A program made the position numbers and the translations under genes. This document shows positions 9,664 through 18,773 of a stretch of DNA of 60,639 bases, piece by piece (within the stretch, counting starts at the first letter, position 1; each line of letters begins with the position of its first letter). The stretch spans positions 1 through 60,639 of the forward strand of contig JACJNV010000386.1 of the NCBI GenBank assembly GCA_014695175.1, written 5' to 3'. This DNA comes from Microcoleus sp. FACHB-DQ6 (GTDB lineage Bacteria; Cyanobacteriota; Cyanobacteriia; Cyanobacteriales; Microcoleaceae). The notes beneath the pieces are model-generated. The model did not search any database. It worked only from the letters and a program-made list of their open reading frames with translations, and was not told the DNA's origin.

Positions 9664-11217
9664 ATGGTTCATACAATGTTTTCAAATTATTTTATTCCTC
9701 ACGGTCATTGCTACTTGTGGAAACCTGGATTAGTAGGGCTACACGTTTTGTCCGATGGTTTGATAGCCGTCGCTTATTTTTTGATTCCGATCACGCTGAT
9801 TTATATTGTCAAAAAGCGAAAAGATGTGCCTTTTGACTGGGTTTTCATGCTGTTTGGCTCTTTTATTATCTGCTGCGGTATTACCCATATTATGGAAATA
9901 TGGACGCTGTGGTATCCTAATTATTGGTTCTCTGGTTTTCTTAAAGGGATTACAGCGCTGATTTCGCTATCTACAGCAGCAGTGCTGGTGGAACTAATCC
10001 CAAAAATCTTGGCTATCCCCAGTCCCGCTCAATTAGCGGTGGCAAATTTAGCTTTACAAAATGAGATTGGCGATCGCAAACAAGCTCAAGAAGCACTCTC
10101 GGAATTAATGCTAGAATTGGAAAAACGGGTGACGGAGAGGACGCTAGCTTTAGAATCAACCAATGAACTTTTGCAACAGGAAAATCGCGATCGCTCTTTG
10201 GCTGAAAATTCATTGCGGCACTCGGAAGCGAAACTACTTGAACGAACTCAGCAGCTAGAGGAAACTCTGCAACAGCTTAAAGAAGCCCAAACTCAACTCG
10301 TGCAAACTGAAAAAATGTCTTCTTTGGGCCAAATGGTAGCTGGGGTTGCTCACGAAATCAATAACCCTGTTAACTTCATTTATGGCAATCTGATTCCGGC
10401 TGAGGAATACATTAAAGATATTTTGGCATTGATTAAGGCTTATCAAGTTTATTACCCCAATCCTGCGCCGGAAATTGCAGACAAGATTCACACTATCGAA
10501 CTCGATTTTATTTTAAAAGACCTGCAAAAACTTTTTGGTTCGATTAAAATAGGAGCAGAACGAATTAAGGACATTGTTAAATCTTTACGCAATTTCTCCC
10601 GTTTAGACGAAGCTGATATGAAAAAAGTAAATATCCATGAAGGGCTCGACAGCACTTTAATGATTTTGCAGCACCGCTTGAAAGAACAACCAAACCGTCC
10701 GCCGATTCAAGTGATTAAAGAGTATGGAGAATTGCCAGAATTAGAATGCTACGCGGGGCAAATTAACCAAGTATTTATGAATATTTGTTCTAATGCTATT
10801 GATGCTTTAGAACAGATTGTACAGCAGGGATATTCCACCAACGGCTATTGGGAAAATAATTTCTGTGACCGCTTACAAAACACCTATTGCCCACTGCTAA
10901 AAATTCGCATTCGCACGCTTTTAGTTGATGGCAAGTGGGTGCAGATTCACATTGCTGATAATGGCCCTGGCATAGATTATGATGCGATCGCTAAAATTTA
11001 CGATCCGTTTTATACGACGAAACCTATCGGTTCTGGTACCGGCCTGGGTTTGGCGATTTCTTATCAGATTATTCAAGCCCATGAAGGTTATTTGCGTTGC
11101 ACTTCCGAGGTTGGCAGAGGTACTGAGTTTATCATTGAAATTCCTTTGCGATGGCAACTTTGCCAATGCGATTGCCACCTGGCCCACAAGCAAGTTGTTA
11201 TGAACAAGCTGGGTTGA
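9664..11217 (+). CDS. Sensor histidine kinase with ethylene-receptor-type membrane domain
   Basis: The N-terminus has three hydrophobic helices (about residues 23-120) matching the ethylene-binding domain of plant ETR1 and Synechocystis SynEtr1. The second helix carries FIICCGITHIMEIW, in which Cys71 and His75 align with the copper ligands Cys65/His69 of ETR1. A coiled coil (about 125-215) leads to the kinase core: H-box GVAHEINNPVNF with His230, N-box NICSNAIDAL, and ADNGPGID and GSGTGLGLAIS of the ATP site. There is no receiver or GAF domain. I chose ATG 9664, preceded by AAGAGG; the frame is open from TTG 9652. The next gene has the same N-terminal domain, so the pair arose by duplication or domain sharing. 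Predicted to bind ethylene through Cu(I) and phosphorylate a response regulator. Confidence 0.9.
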   Translation: MVHTMFSNYFIPHGHCYLWKPGLVGLHVLSDGLIAVAYFLIPITLIYIVKKRKDVPFDWVFMLFGSFIICCGITHIMEIWTLWYPNYWFSGFLKGITALISLSTAAVLVELIPKILAIPSPAQLAVANLALQNEIGDRKQAQEALSELMLELEKRVTERTLALESTNELLQQENRDRSLAENSLRHSEAKLLERTQQLEETLQQLKEAQTQLVQTEKMSSLGQMVAGVAHEINNPVNFIYGNLIPAEEYIKDILALIKAYQVYYPNPAPEIADKIHTIELDFILKDLQKLFGSIKIGAERIKDIVKSLRNFSRLDEADMKKVNIHEGLDSTLMILQHRLKEQPNRPPIQVIKEYGELPELECYAGQINQVFMNICSNAIDALEQIVQQGYSTNGYWENNFCDRLQNTYCPLLKIRIRTLLVDGKWVQIHIADNGPGIDYDAIAKIYDPFYTTKPIGSGTGLGLAISYQIIQAHEGYLRCTSEVGRGTEFIIEIPLRWQLCQCDCHLAHKQVVMNKLG

Positions 11218-11324
11218 GGCGTTAATAACTCATTCCACATCCAGCTACAATTTTGAATCTATTTTAATTTTTTCCCTACCTTAGGCATGGTTCACATCAA
11301 CATTATCTGCAAATAGCAAATATT

Positions 11325-14300
11325 ATGTGGGAAGCACTCAAAAATATCTTTTCCCCAACTCAGTATATGCCTCACGGTCATTGCTATCTTTGGCAAACGC
11401 CTTTAGTGTGGCTGCACGTAACTGGGGACTTTTTAATCGCGATCGCCTACTATTCAATTCCGGCGATGCTGATTTATTTTATCTTCAAGCGGCGCGATGT
11501 CCCTTTTTTAGGAATATTCGCTTTATTCGGTGCATTTATCATTCTCTGCGGCACGGGTCACTTGCTAGAAATTTGGACGTTGTGGCATTCCGCTTATTGG
11601 CTGTCGGGGATTGAAAAAGGAATTACTGCACTGGTTTCCTGCTACACAGCCGCCTCGATGGTAACACTATTGCCACAGTTTTTATCTTTAAAAACCCCAC
11701 AAGAATTAGAGGAAATAAATCGCAAGTTGCAGTGTGAAATCGCCGTGCGTGAAGATGCAGAATTAGCTTTGCGCTGTGCTTATGATGACTTAGAAATTAA
11801 AGTGCAAGAGCGCACCGCAGAGTTGAGAGAAATTAACGGTTATTTAGAAGCAGAAATTAGAGAAAAAGTTGCCGCTGCATCGGCTTTGCGCGAACGAGAA
11901 ATTAGGTTAAGAGAACAACAAACGGGCTTGCTAGAATTAGCAAAAAATTCTAGTATCTACGAGGGAAATATCAACGAGGCGTTGAGAGAGATTACGCAAA
12001 TGGCAACCCGTACTCTAAATGTTGAGCGGGGAAGTATTTGGTTTTATAGGCAAAATAAATCCACAATGTGGTGTGCCGAACTCTACGAACTGACGGCCAA
12101 TCAACACAGCGAGGGTGTAGAACTGAAAGTTGCTGACTATCCTAGCTATTTCCAAGCTTTGAATACAGAACAGGCGATCGCAGTGGTTGATGCCAAAACA
12201 GATCCGCGCACCCTAGAATTTAGCGAATCTTATTTGACGCCTTTAAACATTTCGTCGATGTTAGATGTTCCTATTACCCATCAAGGACAAATTGCGGGGG
12301 TAATTTGTTTAGAACATCAGGGAACGACGAGGAATTGGACGCTCGACGAACAAAACTTCGCTAGCTATGTGGCACAGATTGCAGCTTTAGCAATGGAAGC
12401 TCGCGATCGCAAGCAAGCTGAGTTAAACTTGCGTTCTGTCACCGAACGCTTGCAATATTTGTTGGCGACCACTCCGGCGGTGATTTTTAGCTGCAAATTA
12501 GGGGGAAATTATGACGTAACATTTGTCAGCGATAATATTGTTTCAATGATTGGTTACGAAGCGCGAGAATTTCTTGATGGTTCCCTTGATTGGCATAGCC
12601 TGGTTCACCCAGAAGATAGAGAAATTGTTGCTACTTCATTCGCTCAACTATTGGAAAAAGAAGGGATTTCTTACGAATACCGCGAACGGCACAAAGACGG
12701 TAGTTATCGCTGGATATACGACGAGGTTAAGTTAGTCAAAAATTCTGCTGGCATACCTGTGGAGTGCGTGGGTTATGGAGTAGATATTACTGCTCGCAAA
12801 CAGGCGGAAGCAGCTTTGCAGCAACAAGTCAAAAGGGAGCGGCTAGTGAATGCTATTCAAGAGCGGCTTCGCTCCTCTCTTAACCTAGAAGAAGTAATGA
12901 CAATGGCTGTGGAAGAAGTGCGCCAGTTTTTGTCAACAGACAGGACTGTTATTTACCGCTTTAACCCAGATTGGAGTGGATTTGTCGCCGTTGAGTCGGT
13001 AGCAGCCGATACGATGCCGATTTTGGGAATTGATATTAATGACCAATGTTTTCGAGAACACTACGTCTCTGTTTACCAGGAGGGACACCTGCGCGCGATC
13101 GACAATATTTATACGGCAGGTCTTTCAGAGTGCCACGTTAATTTACTGAGCCAGTTTGAAATTAAAGCTAACCTCGTGGTTCCCATTTTGCAAGGTGAAA
13201 AATTATGGGGGCTACTAATTGCTCATCACTGCCGCAATTACAGGCATTGGGACTCTTCTGAGATAGAATCTCTTAAGCAAATTTCTGTGCAGCTAGCAAT
13301 TGCCCTCCAGCAATCTACCCTTTTTGAACAAGCCAAAACAGAAATTGCCGAACGAAAATTAGCAGAAACAGCATTACAAAAAGCTGTCGTAGCTGCTGAT
13401 ACAGCTAACCGCGCCAAGAGCGAATTCCTTTCTTCTATGAGCCACGAACTGCGGACTCCCCTGAATGCCATTCTCGGATTTAGTCAGGTGATGGTGCGCG
13501 ATCCATCTCTCAACAATCAACACCAACAGCACCTAGAAATTATTAATCGCGCCGGTGAACACTTGCTTGCCCTGATTAATGACATTTTGGAAATGTCTAA
13601 AATTGAAGCCGGCCGAAGTCAGCTTAATGAAAGCAGCTTTAATTTAATGCGCTTGCTAAAAACCTTAGAAGAAATGTTTCGATTAAAAGCTAAATCTAAG
13701 AAATTGCAGCTAAATCTTGAAGTGGGTGACGGCGTACCGGACTTTGTTAGTGGAGATGAAGGTAAATTGCGCCAAATTTTGATTAATCTTGTAGGAAATG
13801 CGATCAAGTTTACAGAGATGGGTAGCGTTACTTTGCGAGTGAAAAAGAAGGTAGAAAAAAGTTTGGGGGCTGAAACCGCAGAGTTTTCGGACACACAAAC
13901 AAAACTTATCGGCGCGGGTTGTGAACATTCCGAAAGCTTAGCGGTTGAAACCGCAGCTATACAAAGAAAAGCCGGATGGTGCAGTGGTTTTAATCAGTCC
14001 GAAAGCTTGGCGGACTGTGATTGTGCAGACGCGCATGACCTTCACCCGGAATTGTTACGCCTTCAGTTTGAAATTGAAGATACGGGTCTTGGCATTGCCC
14101 CAGAAGAAATGAATAAGTTATTTGAACCTTTTGAGCAAACAAAAACAGGTCAAAAATCTCAACAGGGGACTGGATTAGGTTTACCAATTAGCCGCAAATT
14201 TGTACAAATGATGGGAGGAGATATTACTGTCAGCAGTACACCAGAGTTGGGAAGTAAGTTTGCATTTGATATTCAAATCAACCTTGCCACTCCAAGCGAG

Positions 14301-15023
14301 ATTAAAATCCTTAAACCGCAGAAAAAAGTCATGGGTTTAGCACCGAATCAACCAGAATACCGGATTTTGGTTGTTGACGATCGCGCCGATAACTGCCTAG
14401 TCATAGAGAGATTATTGTCACCACTAGGCATCCTCGTGCGAGAAGCTAGAGATGGTCAAGAAGCTATTGCGGTATGGGAGGATTGGCAACCGCACCTGAT
14501 CTGGATGGATATGCAGATGCCTGTCATGGATGGCTATGAAGCCACCAGAAAAATTAAAGCTCATCCTCTCGGAAAACAAACTGTAATAGTTGCTCTTACT
14601 GCTAGCGTTTTTGAAGAGGAACGACAAACTATTTTAGGAGCAGGCTGCGATGATTTCATGCGTAAACCCTTCGAGGCAAAGATATTATTTGCGAAGATGG
14701 AAAAATTTTTAGGAGTGCGCTACATTTACGAGGAATCTGTTGATGCACCACTAGAAAAGGAAAGCGAAATTAGCGGAGTGGGTAGCAATCAATCTGTCGA
14801 GTCACAACTCGGTCAAATGCCTCATGAGTGGGTGGAGAAGATATCTCATGCTGCTCATGAATGTTGCGACGATAAAATTCTTAAGTTGATTGAGGAATTG
14901 CCTAGAGAATTTGCTGGAGCCGCACAAGTTTTAACTACTTTAGTGGAGGATTTTCTGTTTGACGATATTATAGAGCTAGCGCAATCAGCACTTACGATGA
15001 TTAGAGTACCAGTTTCCAACTAA
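11325..15023 (+). CDS. Hybrid histidine kinase: ethylene-binding domain, GAF, PAS, DXCF cyanobacteriochrome GAF, receiver
   Basis: A 1232-residue sensor. Residues 1-120 form an ethylene-receptor-like three-helix domain with Cys75 and His79 (LCGTGH). A coiled coil, a GAF (about 205-355) and a PAS/PAC (about 375-495) follow. The second GAF (about 515-665) is of cyanobacteriochrome type: DQCF at 573-576 is the DXCF motif and Cys603-His604 is the canonical bilin-attachment pair, followed by KANLVVPIL and LWGLLIAHHC. DXCF proteins of this kind often switch between blue/violet and green states. The kinase has His707 (SHELRTP) and GTGLGLPIS; a receiver with Asp1062 ends the conserved part. About 60 residues (845-905) between N-box and G1-box look inserted. 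The domain set recalls SynEtr1/UirS, so it may sense both ethylene and light. Confidence 0.9.
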   Translation: MWEALKNIFSPTQYMPHGHCYLWQTPLVWLHVTGDFLIAIAYYSIPAMLIYFIFKRRDVPFLGIFALFGAFIILCGTGHLLEIWTLWHSAYWLSGIEKGITALVSCYTAASMVTLLPQFLSLKTPQELEEINRKLQCEIAVREDAELALRCAYDDLEIKVQERTAELREINGYLEAEIREKVAAASALREREIRLREQQTGLLELAKNSSIYEGNINEALREITQMATRTLNVERGSIWFYRQNKSTMWCAELYELTANQHSEGVELKVADYPSYFQALNTEQAIAVVDAKTDPRTLEFSESYLTPLNISSMLDVPITHQGQIAGVICLEHQGTTRNWTLDEQNFASYVAQIAALAMEARDRKQAELNLRSVTERLQYLLATTPAVIFSCKLGGNYDVTFVSDNIVSMIGYEAREFLDGSLDWHSLVHPEDREIVATSFAQLLEKEGISYEYRERHKDGSYRWIYDEVKLVKNSAGIPVECVGYGVDITARKQAEAALQQQVKRERLVNAIQERLRSSLNLEEVMTMAVEEVRQFLSTDRTVIYRFNPDWSGFVAVESVAADTMPILGIDINDQCFREHYVSVYQEGHLRAIDNIYTAGLSECHVNLLSQFEIKANLVVPILQGEKLWGLLIAHHCRNYRHWDSSEIESLKQISVQLAIALQQSTLFEQAKTEIAERKLAETALQKAVVAADTANRAKSEFLSSMSHELRTPLNAILGFSQVMVRDPSLNNQHQQHLEIINRAGEHLLALINDILEMSKIEAGRSQLNESSFNLMRLLKTLEEMFRLKAKSKKLQLNLEVGDGVPDFVSGDEGKLRQILINLVGNAIKFTEMGSVTLRVKKKVEKSLGAETAEFSDTQTKLIGAGCEHSESLAVETAAIQRKAGWCSGFNQSESLADCDCADAHDLHPELLRLQFEIEDTGLGIAPEEMNKLFEPFEQTKTGQKSQQGTGLGLPISRKFVQMMGGDITVSSTPELGSKFAFDIQINLATPSEIKILKPQKKVMGLAPNQPEYRILVVDDRADNCLVIERLLSPLGILVREARDGQEAIAVWEDWQPHLIWMDMQMPVMDGYEATRKIKAHPLGKQTVIVALTASVFEEERQTILGAGCDDFMRKPFEAKILFAKMEKFLGVRYIYEESVDAPLEKESEISGVGSNQSVESQLGQMPHEWVEKISHAAHECCDDKILKLIEELPREFAGAAQVLTTLVEDFLFDDIIELAQSALTMIRVPVSN

Positions 15024-15186
15024 TCTCTACTTAGGAGCATCTCCTGTTTAAAAAAGACTTAACCTTAGCCCCCCCCAACCACTCCCTGCCCTCTCTCTGT
15101 AGGAGAGAAAATCAAAATTTATACTGTTTCGTTTGGATGGAGAGCGAATTATTAAGTGTTAATATCTTTGAGTTTAAAAAACAACC

Positions 15187-16416
15187 GTGAACCCTCGCAT
15201 GGACAGCAATCAATATCCTACCATTCAAGCCAACATTTTAGTAGTTGATGATAAGCCCGATAACGTGCGGCTTTTATCTACAATCTTGACCGAACAAGGG
15301 TATCAGGTTCGTAAAGCGCTGAACGGTCAAAGGGCGATCGCTACAGTGCTGGAGTTTCCGCCAACTCTAATTTTGCTGGACGTGATGATGCCAGACATGA
15401 ATGGATATGAGGTATGTGCAAAGTTGAAAGCTTCACCAAAAACCAGTTCCATTCCCGTAATTTTCTTAAGCGCCTTAGATGACGTTTTAGATAAGGTGAA
15501 AGCTTTTGAGGTGGGAGCAGTTGACTATATTACTAAACCTTTTCAAGGTAAAGAAGTATTGGCACGAGTGGCAAATCAGTTAACAATTCAAAATCAACAA
15601 CAGTTACTTCAAGAGCAAACGAAGCAATTCAAACAACTTGTCGAACGTTTGCAAAACGAAATTAAAGAGCGGCAGGGGGTGGAGCTAGCTTTACGGCTTG
15701 CTCAAACAAAGTCGGATAATTTATTGCTGAATATTTTACCAGCAGCGATTGTTGAAAATTTGAAAAAGGGCGAGGGTTCTCCTGCCCAGAGGTTTGATTC
15801 AGCAACAGTTCTTTTTGCCGATATTGTCGATTTTACGTCTATTGCTGCTAGAATGTTACCTCTAGAATTGGTAAATGTACTGAACCAGATTTTTTCCAGG
15901 TTTGACCAACTAACTGAAAAACACGGTTTGGAAAAAATTAAAACAATTGGAGATGCTTATATGGTAGCGGGGGGGTTGCCTGTGCCGAGGGCAGATCATG
16001 TAGAAGCGATCGCGAATATGGCTTTGGATATGCAGGAAGCGATCGCAGATTTTCACACTGACAGAGGCGAACCATTTCAAATTCGGATTGGCATTCATAC
16101 AGGGCCCGTAGTTGCTGGCGTAATTGGCACTAAAAAATTTATCTATGACTTGTGGGGAGATACTGTTAATGTTGCTTCTCGGATGGAATGTCAAGGATTA
16201 CCGGGATATATTCAAGTTACTACGGCTATTTACGAACTGTTAAAAGAGCAGTATTTATTTGAGGAAAGAGGTGCGATAACGATTAAAGGAAAAGGAGAGA
16301 TGAGCGTCTATTGGCTAAAAGGTAAAAAAGATAATTCAGCGGTAGAAACCGATGCTTGTCAAACGAATTCCACTCCTCTCGAACTAATAGATTCCCCAAA
16401 TATTCCACTTCTTTAA
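15187..16416 (+). CDS. Response regulator fused to class III adenylate cyclase
   Basis: This 409-residue protein has a receiver (about 15-130, phosphoacceptor Asp65 in LILLDVMMPD), a coiled-coil linker with the helical NILP element (about 135-195) and a class III cyclase domain. Metal aspartates are Asp212 (LFADIVDF) and Asp256 (KTIGDAYM); Lys252 and Asp321 (YDLWGD) fit adenine selectivity and Arg332 (ASRM) is the transition-state arginine, so a functional adenylate cyclase is predicted. GTG 15187 is used here; ATG 15199 is an alternative. It follows two ethylene-receptor-like kinases by about 160 bp on the same strand and is the obvious candidate to receive phosphate from them, turning gas or light input into cAMP. 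That link is inferred from position only. Confidence 0.9.
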   Translation: MNPRMDSNQYPTIQANILVVDDKPDNVRLLSTILTEQGYQVRKALNGQRAIATVLEFPPTLILLDVMMPDMNGYEVCAKLKASPKTSSIPVIFLSALDDVLDKVKAFEVGAVDYITKPFQGKEVLARVANQLTIQNQQQLLQEQTKQFKQLVERLQNEIKERQGVELALRLAQTKSDNLLLNILPAAIVENLKKGEGSPAQRFDSATVLFADIVDFTSIAARMLPLELVNVLNQIFSRFDQLTEKHGLEKIKTIGDAYMVAGGLPVPRADHVEAIANMALDMQEAIADFHTDRGEPFQIRIGIHTGPVVAGVIGTKKFIYDLWGDTVNVASRMECQGLPGYIQVTTAIYELLKEQYLFEERGAITIKGKGEMSVYWLKGKKDNSAVETDACQTNSTPLELIDSPNIPLL

Positions 16417-16465
16417 GAAGTCGGGCATCTAACCTAGGAGCTAGGGAGGAAGGTCAAGCTAATCC

Positions 16466-17746
16466 TTAAAAAATGAAAATAATTTGCAGTTTCCAATTTG
16501 TATTTTCCCGGACGATTTCAATGCGATCGATAAATTCTCGAAAGTAAAACCTGCGTTCTGATTCTGATAAATCGAGCCAAAATTGGGGAAAGGAAACGGT
16601 TTGGGCAGTTTCTCGCAAATTTACTGGGGGTAGTTGCGCTAATTTGCTTTGCAGTTCGGCAATTTCGGTGCGGATTTTGTAGGCTCTAAACTCTGCCGTT
16701 TCCGTGTCTAAAATGCCGCTGTCAATCAGGGCCGGAAGTTGCTCTAGGATTTCTTGTTTTGATGCGATCGCCCTGACAATTCCTGCTTTAATTCCATTCA
16801 TATTCGGCATTTGCAACCCAGCAACAGCATCGGGTAAATCCCGACAAATACCGGCGATGGTTAATTGCAATACTTCATCGTAGGAAATGCCGCTACATTT
16901 AGGCTGTTTTGGACAGTTAATCGGTCGCAAATAAAGGTATTCTTTTTCTTTGCGGTAGGAGGTGACTTTGGCAACTGTCATGGGCGATTTGCATTCTGCA
17001 CAAATTGCTAAACCTGCGAGGGAACGTGGGGCGCTAGCGCTGCGAGGAGAAAGGCAGCGGTTGCGGCGCAGTAACCTGTCTATTTGGGCGGCTTCATCTC
17101 TGGAAATAATCGGGACGTGGGTGTTAGAAATTACTTGGCCGTTTTGATATTCCAAATCCCCTCGGTAGGCGGGATTTGTCAGCCAGCGGCGGCCGGTACT
17201 TACAGAAATTTTTTTGTTGTATTTCTTGGCTAAATACCGCACGGAACCTCGCAAAGAACCGTAAATTAAAAAGTGTTCAAAAAAGTCTTTGACGGTGGGG
17301 GCGGTGGTTTTATCGATCGTATAACAATCTTTGCCGCGCCGGTAGCCGTAGGGAGCCTTACCCGGTGGAATGCGGGATTTGATGCGGTTGCGCGCGTGTC
17401 CTTTGCGAATACTCCGGCTGTGTTGGCTGCGCTGGATTTCTGCGAGGATTTGCAGCAAGTTTTTGCGGTTTCGCGGTTCTGTTTCTGCTTGTACGATGAT
17501 TTCGACGCCGAGGTTTTCGAGTTGCCAGAGGTGCGAACACACTTGCTGCAATGTGTCGCCTAGTTCTTCAAACCGCTGAATTAATAAGTATTTGACTTGT
17601 TCTGTTTGGCAGTCTTTGAGGAGTTGCTGAAGTTGTTGCCGCCCTCCTAAGTCTTGATAGGTGCGATCGACTTCTTGACCCCAAATTTCCGGTGCGGGTG
17701 CTGCTTCCAGTAGCGGTTCGGTGTAAGAATAAGCGATGATTTTCAT
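16466..17746 (-). CDS. Serine recombinase-like protein (XisF-type) with degenerate catalytic end
   Basis: The 426 residues follow the layout of large serine recombinases: an N-terminal resolvase-like fold (1-110), a Recombinase domain (PPGKAPYGYRRG onward, about 125-225) and a zinc ribbon (CAECKSPM...CPKQPKC, about 250-290), then a coiled coil. The N-terminus reads IIAYSYTEP where active enzymes have YxRVS, so the catalytic serine falls on Glu10 and the arginine on Tyr8; the DRLxR motif is also altered (QRFEELGD). The protein may bind DNA without cutting it. It begins 3 bp after the stop of the VOC gene, so the two form an operon. No attachment sites or element ends were seen. Similar proteins are widespread in cyanobacteria, related to XisF of the fdxN element. 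Confidence 0.8.
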   Translation of the reverse strand: MKIIAYSYTEPLLEAAPAPEIWGQEVDRTYQDLGGRQQLQQLLKDCQTEQVKYLLIQRFEELGDTLQQVCSHLWQLENLGVEIIVQAETEPRNRKNLLQILAEIQRSQHSRSIRKGHARNRIKSRIPPGKAPYGYRRGKDCYTIDKTTAPTVKDFFEHFLIYGSLRGSVRYLAKKYNKKISVSTGRRWLTNPAYRGDLEYQNGQVISNTHVPIISRDEAAQIDRLLRRNRCLSPRSASAPRSLAGLAICAECKSPMTVAKVTSYRKEKEYLYLRPINCPKQPKCSGISYDEVLQLTIAGICRDLPDAVAGLQMPNMNGIKAGIVRAIASKQEILEQLPALIDSGILDTETAEFRAYKIRTEIAELQSKLAQLPPVNLRETAQTVSFPQFWLDLSESERRFYFREFIDRIEIVRENTNWKLQIIFIF

Positions 17747-17749
17747 CTG

Positions 17750-18109
17750 TTACTCGCTGAGTTCGATGATGTTGCCGTCGGGATCTTGGGTAAATAATGC
17801 CGATCGACCTGACGCGCTCATTTGGAACGGGCAATTGTGAGCGATTAACTGCTGTTTGGCTGCCTCTAAGTTAGCAACAGAAAATGCTAGATGTCGGTTG
17901 CGTCCCCATTTGGCATGGTCTACGGCATCTGGGATAATTGTTGCACCTAAAATTAAGTGGAGCTGGAAGTCGCCGATTTGATACCAGATTCCGGGAAATT
18001 TTAAGTCTCGATCGATTTTTTGCAGTCTTAGTACGGTGCTGTAAAAGTGTTGGGATTTTTCCAGGTTGGAGATGAGTAGGGCGCTGTGCAGGGATTGAGT
18101 AATTTGCAT
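17750..18109 (-). CDS. VOC-family (glyoxalase/bleomycin resistance-like) protein
   Basis: A 119-residue protein with the two beta-alpha-beta-beta-beta units of the vicinal oxygen chelate fold: SALLISNLEKSQHFYSTVL and HLAFSVANLEAAKQQL begin the two halves, and TQDPDGNIIELSE is the usual end. Candidate metal ligands are His8, His51 (LHLIL), a histidine in RHLAF and the C-terminal Glu (IIELSE). Members range from lyases to dioxygenases and binding proteins, so the substrate cannot be named. It is the first gene of a two-gene operon with the recombinase-like protein 3 bp downstream. The partnership is odd and its meaning is unclear. Confidence 0.85.
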   Translation of the reverse strand: MQITQSLHSALLISNLEKSQHFYSTVLRLQKIDRDLKFPGIWYQIGDFQLHLILGATIIPDAVDHAKWGRNRHLAFSVANLEAAKQQLIAHNCPFQMSASGRSALFTQDPDGNIIELSE

Positions 18110-18230
18110 TTTTGTTTGGTATTTTTTTTTATTTTAACCGCTGATGCAGGCTGATGAACGCAGATTGGTTGGTGTTTGTTCAGTTTTGCATATGATAACA
18201 TTGTCACTTGCTCTTAACCTATCCAAAAAG

Positions 18231-18375
18231 GTAAATAGGTCATCGGAAAAAACCTGAATTGGAAATCGGAAATTTTAGGGGCGCGTTTAGTTAGAATCTA
18301 TGGCAGCAGCGAGTTTACTACTGCAAAACCCGCACTCTCCCCATGTTATATTTATTTGTACCTACTTACTTATAA
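18231..18375. mobile_element. MITE-like element, copy a (about 145 bp)
   Basis: The left end reads GTAAATAGGTCATCGGAAAA and the right end, read inward on the minus strand, ATAAGTAAGTAGGTACAAAT. The same two kinds of end, facing each other about 145-155 bp apart, occur at 49648-49793 and 50621-50776, with unrelated interiors. No coding capacity. The element lies between the VOC gene and a decayed SDR gene. The assignment as a non-autonomous mobile element is inference from the shared ends. Confidence 0.5.
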
Positions 18376-18378
18376 ATC

Positions 18379-18713
18379 ATGAATAGCAAACAAGTATTTT
18401 TGACTGGCGGAATGAGGGGATTGTGACTGTCGCTTCGCGTGGGGGCGAACAGCCGATTGGACAATGGGTGGCTTACTGTGCTGCTAAAGCTGGAATGGTG
18501 GCGCTCACAAAGGCGATCGCAGATGAAACAAAAGGTACTAATATCACTGCTAATACTGTCCTCCCCCGTGTGATTGATACTCCGACAAATCCATCGTTAA
18601 TGGGTTCGGAAAAGGCTCACTAAGGGGTGAAACCACAATCTCTAGCTCAAGTAATTTACTTTTTTGGTTTGGAAGCTGCCAAAGATGTTCGCGGCGTCGT
18701 TATTCCGATTTAG
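18379..18713 (+). pseudogene. Short-chain dehydrogenase/reductase remnant
   Basis: An ATG at 18379 begins MNSKQVFLTGG, the first strand and start of the glycine-rich loop of an SDR, and then hits a stop after four more codons. The sequence then resumes at the middle of an SDR: VTVASRGG, the active-site YCAAKAG (Tyr and Lys present), TANTVLPRVIDTP, then a stop at the end of SEKAH, and a final piece ending in DVRGVVIPI with TAG at 18711-18713. Roughly 120 residues between the cofactor loop and the catalytic region are missing. Internal deletion plus stops make this a clear pseudogene. Confidence 0.85.
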
Positions 18714-18773
18714 GGCAGCATTTGAAAAGTTAATCAACCTACTGTAAACTGCCCGCTGGGAGTGTTTTTAACA

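Noticed and set aside
16466-18713. fdxN-like excision element bounded by the XisF-like gene
   Set aside because: No direct repeats flanking the gene and no interrupted gene were found; the recombinase lacks its catalytic serine.
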